Under the pieces are notes generated by a model. That model was not told where the DNA came from. It saw nothing but the letters and a program-made list of their open reading frames with translations, and ran no database searches. DNA of 11,780 nucleotides from Bacteroidales bacterium (GTDB lineage Bacteria; Bacteroidota; Bacteroidia; Bacteroidales; JAAUTT01): assembly GCA_012031335.1 (NCBI GenBank), contig JAAUTT010000056.1, forward strand, positions 1 through 11,780, given 5' to 3'. How positions within the stretch are numbered: position 1 is the stretch's first letter; each line of letters begins with the position of its first letter. The translations under genes and the position numbers were made by a program. Below are positions 7,988-11,780 of this stretch, in pieces.

Positions 7988-8629
7988 CTATTTGCACAAT
8001 TCCAGCTGTTTCTGGCAATCTTCCTTACCCCAAACAGGATGCATTTCAGTTAAAGGTACAAATTTTTCATACTTCTGAATAGCACCTTCCAGAATGGGTT
8101 GGGCTACCTTTTTACCGCCTCCGTAAAAATCGGGAGTATTCAATAATACCATACCCATCATATAATCCGCTCTTGGATTTTCGGGATTTAACGCCTGTGC
8201 CTTTTTAAAAGAAGCAATAGCCATTTGCGAATATTGGGCTCCGCGGGTATTAGGATCGACAACTATTCGGGCGCAATATAAAAATCCCTGGATTACAAAA
8301 TTCTCCGACTCCTCCCCCTTCAGATTTATAGCTTCGTTAATCATTTTTTCAGCATAATCGAGGACAAGGTCCGTTTTAGTTTTATCCTGACTAACAAAGC
8401 TCTGTATTATACTCGCATATGCCGCATAATAATATGGAAGCCATTGGTTCTGCTCAGCCTTTGCAATACGTTCGAACTGGTTGGCAACATCATTGAAATC
8501 GGAGGCCACGGCTGCAGTTTTCATTTTCTCGAGTGTGGCAGCCATGGCTTCGTTAAACGATTTTTCGTCGGCTTTTATTGAAAAACCTGTGGCAAAAGCC
8601 ATAAAAAAGATCAAAATTTTTGTTTTCAT
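7988..8629 (-). CDS. Secreted TPR-like protein, function unknown
   Basis: A 213-residue protein with a signal peptide (about 1-20, MKTKILIFFMAFATGFSIKA) and then helical, TPR-like repeats. One clear unit is YSQMAIASFKKAQALNPENPRADYMMGMVLL (about 133-163, given here in parts YSQMAIASFKKAQALNP and ADYMMGMVLL). Earlier helices at about 25-110 (EKMKTAAVASDF, YAEKMINEAINLKG) have similar spacing. No catalytic motif is seen. A Gly-rich turn (YGGGKK) and a final Cys-containing helix (EDCQKQLELCK) close it. It lies 56 bases after the second TonB-dependent receptor on the same strand, so it is probably cotranscribed. A periplasmic partner of that receptor is a reasonable inference. The gene is intact and no strong Shine-Dalgarno is present, as usual in this phylum. 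Confidence 0.82.
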   Translation of the reverse strand: MKTKILIFFMAFATGFSIKADEKSFNEAMAATLEKMKTAAVASDFNDVANQFERIAKAEQNQWLPYYYAAYASIIQSFVSQDKTKTDLVLDYAEKMINEAINLKGEESENFVIQGFLYCARIVVDPNTRGAQYSQMAIASFKKAQALNPENPRADYMMGMVLLNTPDFYGGGKKVAQPILEGAIQKYEKFVPLTEMHPVWGKEDCQKQLELCK

Positions 8630-8685
8630 GTGGAATTGGATAATTAGATGTTAGACAAAGAGATAATAATTCTATTAAATTGTTT

Positions 8686-10829
8686 TTAAAATTTATCATT
8701 GAGAGAAATAAAAAAGCCAAATACTACAAATCTTTTTGCCGGTGGTTTTATCGGCATTTTATCGTAGGATACCTCTCCGTTGCTTGTAGATTTTATAAAA
8801 TGGTACCCGTATACCTGGTCGAAACCAAGCACATTGCTAACCGACAGATAAACTACTGTAAATTTATTGAACAAGCGGGTTAAATAATTAACACTCAAAC
8901 TGAGGTTATTCAGGTCATTGGTATAATGGGTTTTCCCTATTGGGTCGAGGTAAGGCCGTCCACTGCTAAACTGGTATGTCATCGCAACCTGGGTTTCCAG
9001 TTTGGGAATATATTGTTTATAAACAGCAGCAGCATTGTATTTCGAAAAATAGGCAGGATACATCAGCCGCGGATAGTTCTCGTATTTCTTTTTGGCATCG
9101 AGTATTGTTACCGACAGCCAATAATCACCATTTCGCACTGATTTCTGATCCCTCCAGAAAATATCGATCCCTTTGGCTAATCCATAACCATTTGAGGAAT
9201 AATGATCCGGATTATAGTCGTTCAGCTCCGGAAACCGTGTAAGCTTGCTGTAATCTTTGAGATAACCTTCTATCCGAAACAAATAACCGTCCTTTTGGTA
9301 CTGGTAATTGGCTATGTAATGAACTGCCCGCTGCGATTCAAGATTTTGATTTATCTTCAGGAAATCATCTTTTGGTAATTGGTTAAAAATTCCATAGGCT
9401 GCCGAAACCTGGCTGTTTTCTCCGGTTTTAAATGCAGCAGATAACCGGGGTGAAAGAGTAGCTTCGTTATTCACGGAGGCATATTCGCCACGGAGTCCTA
9501 CCCGTAGAGATATTTTCTTTCCAAGTTTACTTTCCGCTTCCGAAAACACCGCTGTAAGCACATTGGAAAAGGAAGGACTAGCTGATAAAGACGAATCGGG
9601 TTGGTTAAAATCCTGTCCGTATCGTTGAATATACCACTCAATTCCATTGCGGAAGGTAACATTTTTGAGGATTGTCCACTGGGCAACTTCCTTAAGTTGG
9701 AAGTTTCCGTTTTGGTAACCAGGGTAGCTTTCTTAAAATCAATATCCTCGTTGTCCCATGAAAAAGAAATACCAGTTTTAAGGTCAACCTTACCCATGCG
9801 GGTTGTTAACACCGAATTGAAATAATAATTTTTGTTTTTCATACCAAAATACCTGCCCCCAAAGGGATCGATATATTCGGGAAGTTCAAATGCTGATTTA
9901 CCGGAACTGACAGAGGAAAAAACCTTCAGGTAAGTTTTTGATCCTAACCTGGAAGTGGAAATAAATTCACCTGACAGAGATTGCGGAAAGTCGATCCAGT
10001 TCAGGGATTGCTCAACCACTTTGTAGTAAGGTTTCAGGTTATAATAGCTCAAAGAAAGAGAGAACGCGGAAGAATCGACAGAATGGCCAACAACAGCGCC
10101 AAAACCGAAAGGAAGAATGTTTATACTCTGAGGATTATTACGGGTAAGATTATTGGTATTCAGAATCAGCGCTGCCGAAAGCGCCTGACCGTATTCGGCC
10201 GAATAACCACCTGTACTGAATAATGTGCCGCCGAAAAGAGTCGGAGAAAACCTCCCCCGTGAAGGAAGGTCGGGAGCTTTGGATGTATAAGGATTGGCAA
10301 CAAGCAGACCATCGATAAATGTTTTTGTTTCGAAACGATCGCCACCCCGGACAAACACCCCACCATCCTCTCCAACATTCTGGGTACCTGGAAGCGTATT
10401 CAACGCTCCAATAAAATCGCCATTTGAGTTTGCGGTAGTTAATACATCAAGCGTGGTAAGCTGTACCCCGCGTTTTCTATCTCCAGCCTGGTAAGTTCCT
10501 GCAGTAATAACCACTTCGTTAAGTTCGCTGGCTATTTCATTCATTTCGATCTCAAGAAACTTATTTTCCTGCGGAAGATTTATTTCGAGCTGATAACCTG
10601 CATATCCCAGGGAAGCTGCGATGAGTTTCTGTTTCCCTTTTTTAAGTGTGGAAAAAGCAAAGTAGCCGGATGTATCAGTAGAGGCTCCGTCATAGGTTCC
10701 TTCGAGGTAAACGTTTGCCCCTATAACAGGCTGATGGTGGTTATCAAGAATACGGCCCTTTATTTTAATAGACTGGGCTGCCGAAACAGAACATACAGTT
10801 AAAAGTATCCAGGTAATTATCGATTTCAT
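8686..10829 (-). CDS. TonB-dependent outer-membrane receptor with carboxypeptidase-regulatory-like domain (one apparent frameshift)
   Basis: Outer-membrane transporter of unknown substrate; repaired length is about 714 residues. I start it at the ATG 10829 because a clean signal peptide follows (MKSIITWILLTVCSVSAAQS); an upstream in-frame start would only add a non-signal leader. The regulatory-like domain is at about 20-105 (GRILDNHHQPVIGANVYLEG, then SGYFAFSTLKKGK). The plug follows (about 110-225, with DFIGALNTLPGTQNVGEDGG, VFVRGGDRFETKTFIDGL and GGYSAEYGQALSAALIL), then the barrel, ending in Phe as is usual for barrel proteins (FFISLNDKF). The frame breaks at T4 9710-9713; one more base gives VTKNGNFQLKEVAQW and an open frame through to the C terminus. 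It is the first gene of a likely operon with the TPR-like gene, under a predicted LytTR-controlled promoter. Confidence 0.9.
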
Positions 10830-10848
10830 ATTCAATAAAATTTGGATA

Positions 10849-10880
10849 CAAATGTTCTTCAGAATCATCGGCATTCCAAT
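10849..10880 (-). promoter_or_regulatory. Candidate promoter of the receptor/TPR operon
   Basis: On the minus strand a TTG (10880-10878 within AATTGG) is followed after about 20 bases by AACATTTG (10856-10849), one mismatch from the Bacteroidota -7 box TAnnTTTG. The spacing is typical. Transcription would start about 14 bases before the ATG. The imperfect -7 box would suit an activator-dependent promoter. Confidence 0.5.
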
Positions 10881-10885
10881 TAAAA

Positions 10886-10914
10886 ACCGACGAGCTGCAA
10901 TTTATTACCGACGA
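10886..10914 (-). promoter_or_regulatory. Tandem direct repeat, predicted LytTR response-regulator operator
   Basis: ACCGACGA occurs at 10886-10893 and again at 10907-10914, 21 bp start to start; on the minus strand each reads TCGTCGGT. The match extends as ACCGACGAnnTGnA. LytTR regulators are known to bind two short direct repeats about 21 bp apart, just upstream of the -35 region. Here the nearer copy lies 5 bases upstream of the putative -33 TTG. The LytTR gene is the fourth gene downstream on the same strand. Confidence 0.6.
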
Positions 10915-10925
10915 ATTGTATTTTT

Positions 10926-11780
10926 TTATCCCTCGGAAGGAGGATTATCGGGATTCGCCGGTGATTTTTTCTTCCGCGCTTCCCTTTGCAACAGCGCATA
11001 CCGCTTAAATTCGCGGTCGCGGTCGAATAAATAACGGAAAGTTATGTGTGTTTTGTAAATAGTAGCTCCAATCTGTTCGTTAACCTTCATCATGGCCGGA
11101 TTAAAATCGCCAATCCAGTTAAACTGGAGTTCTTTGTAAGGGAAATCATCCTTCAGGGCTATTTTAGCAAACGACATAATGATAGCTCCTTCCATGCCCT
11201 TGCCCTGATGCTCGGGAATGGTACCAATAACAAGACTTATAGCACGGGTGCATGTACCTTTCCGACGATGGTAAACAAACTTAAGTTTACCCAATAAATC
11301 GAGTTTACCATTCAGATGTTTTAGTATCTGATTAATATCGGGCATAAGTAAAAAGAAGCAAACAGGTTTATTATCGTAATATCCAAAGAGCAGCAATTTC
11401 TCGTCCATGATTGGTTTTAGCTCCTTAAACAGGTGTTTAGCATGAGCAAGGCTCATTTGCTCCACTCCCGGAAAAACAGCCCAAGCTTTGTTATAAATTT
11501 CAACAAAATCGGCAGCATATTTATCAGCCTTTTTTTTCTCCAGGTTACGGAAGGTATATAATGGATTTTAAAAATCCGCTCGGCCTTTTCAACTACTTCG
11601 GGCCGGACCCCTTCTAAGTTGACCATGTGATGGTAAGTATACTGATTGAAATAGTTTTTAAAACCATAAGCTTCGAACAGGTCTTTATAGTATGGGAAAT
11701 TGTAAGGCATACCATAAACCGGTTCGTGGAATCCATTGGCCAGACATCCCCACCAGCGGTCGCGATCGCCAAAGTTTACC
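10926..11780 (-). CDS. GNAT-like N-acyltransferase family protein, 5' end outside the window (one apparent frameshift)
   Basis: Cytoplasmic protein of the larger, Bacteroidota-type GNAT-fold family; the substrate is unknown. The visible part is about 285 residues and the frame is open to the right edge (WWGCLANGFHEPVYGMPYN), so the ATG at 11710 is internal. The N-terminal visible part has YGFKNYFNQYTYHH. The C-terminal part has an acyl-CoA-binding motif A-like stretch, VIGTIPEHQGKGMEGAIIMSF, then NWIGDFNPAMMKVNEQIGA and THITFRYLFDRD, a combination I recognise from this family. The last 20 residues are Lys/Pro-rich and polar. The frame breaks at T4 11566-11569; one more base yields IFKNPLYTFRNLEKKKADKY and joins both halves. 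It precedes the receptor operon but has a 96-base gap holding that operon's own promoter, so it is probably separate. The enzymatic role is tentative. Confidence 0.75.

Noticed and set aside
8926..9242. Two overlapping plus-strand open frames within the second receptor gene
   Set aside because: They are shadows of the barrel-coding sequence; composition is not protein-like and no start signals are present.
9981..10494. Plus- and minus-strand open frames across the second receptor's plug region
   Set aside because: The conserved plug motifs are in the annotated minus frame; these are alternative-frame shadows.
1..11780. CRISPR array, tRNA or rRNA gene, insertion sequence or prophage genes
   Set aside because: No regular repeat-spacer pattern, tRNA cloverleaf, transposase motif or flanking terminal repeats were found on reading.

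Overview
The window reads as Bacteroidota chromosome. Evidence: two SusC/TonB-type outer-membrane receptors with N-terminal carboxypeptidase-regulatory-like domains, a LytS/LytTR two-component pair, a BlaI/M56 pair, a GldM-type domain known from the gliding/type IX secretion motor of this phylum, AT-rich spacers, promoter boxes close to the Bacteroidota TAnnTTTG type, and weak or absent Shine-Dalgarno sequences. Genus cannot be fixed from the sequence.

Layout, left to right. (1) 3-969, minus strand: an ECF sigma factor followed by a zinc-finger anti-sigma factor. (2) 970-1337: a divergent, AT-rich spacer holding a candidate promoter for the sigma gene and three TAAGAATT copies. (3) 1338-3813, plus strand: a large TonB-dependent receptor, closed by a strong terminator at 3851-3884. 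(4) 3917-5940, plus strand: a regulatory region with dyads, a BlaI/MecI-type repressor, and 3 bases later a BlaR1-like M56 membrane metallopeptidase whose C-terminal part is a GldM C-terminal region. (5) 5949-5980: a terminator for the opposing transcript. (6) 6063-7868, minus strand: a LytTR response regulator and its LytS-type histidine kinase, 3 bases apart (kinase first). (7) 7988-10829, minus strand: a second TonB-dependent receptor followed by a secreted TPR-like protein, preceded at 10886-10914 by a pair of 8-bp direct repeats 21 bp apart, the geometry of LytTR-regulator sites. (8) 10926 to the right edge, minus strand: a GNAT-like acyltransferase, truncated by the window.

How the parts may work together (inference). 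The sigma/anti-sigma pair probably controls the divergent receptor or a wider regulon. BlaI would repress its own operon until the M56 protein, sensing something through its GldM-like periplasmic part, relieves repression. The LytS/LytTR pair probably activates the adjacent receptor-TPR operon through the tandem repeats.

Caution on sequence quality. Six genes are interrupted by nine frame changes. Every one is explained by one missing base, each next to or in a short A or T run, and repairing them restores full-length, family-typical proteins. A tenth may end the anti-sigma gene early. This is most likely a sequencing or assembly artefact. I therefore annotate whole genes rather than fragments. 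The strongest discovery candidates are the M56-GldM fusion under BlaI control and the predicted LytTR operator of the second receptor operon.
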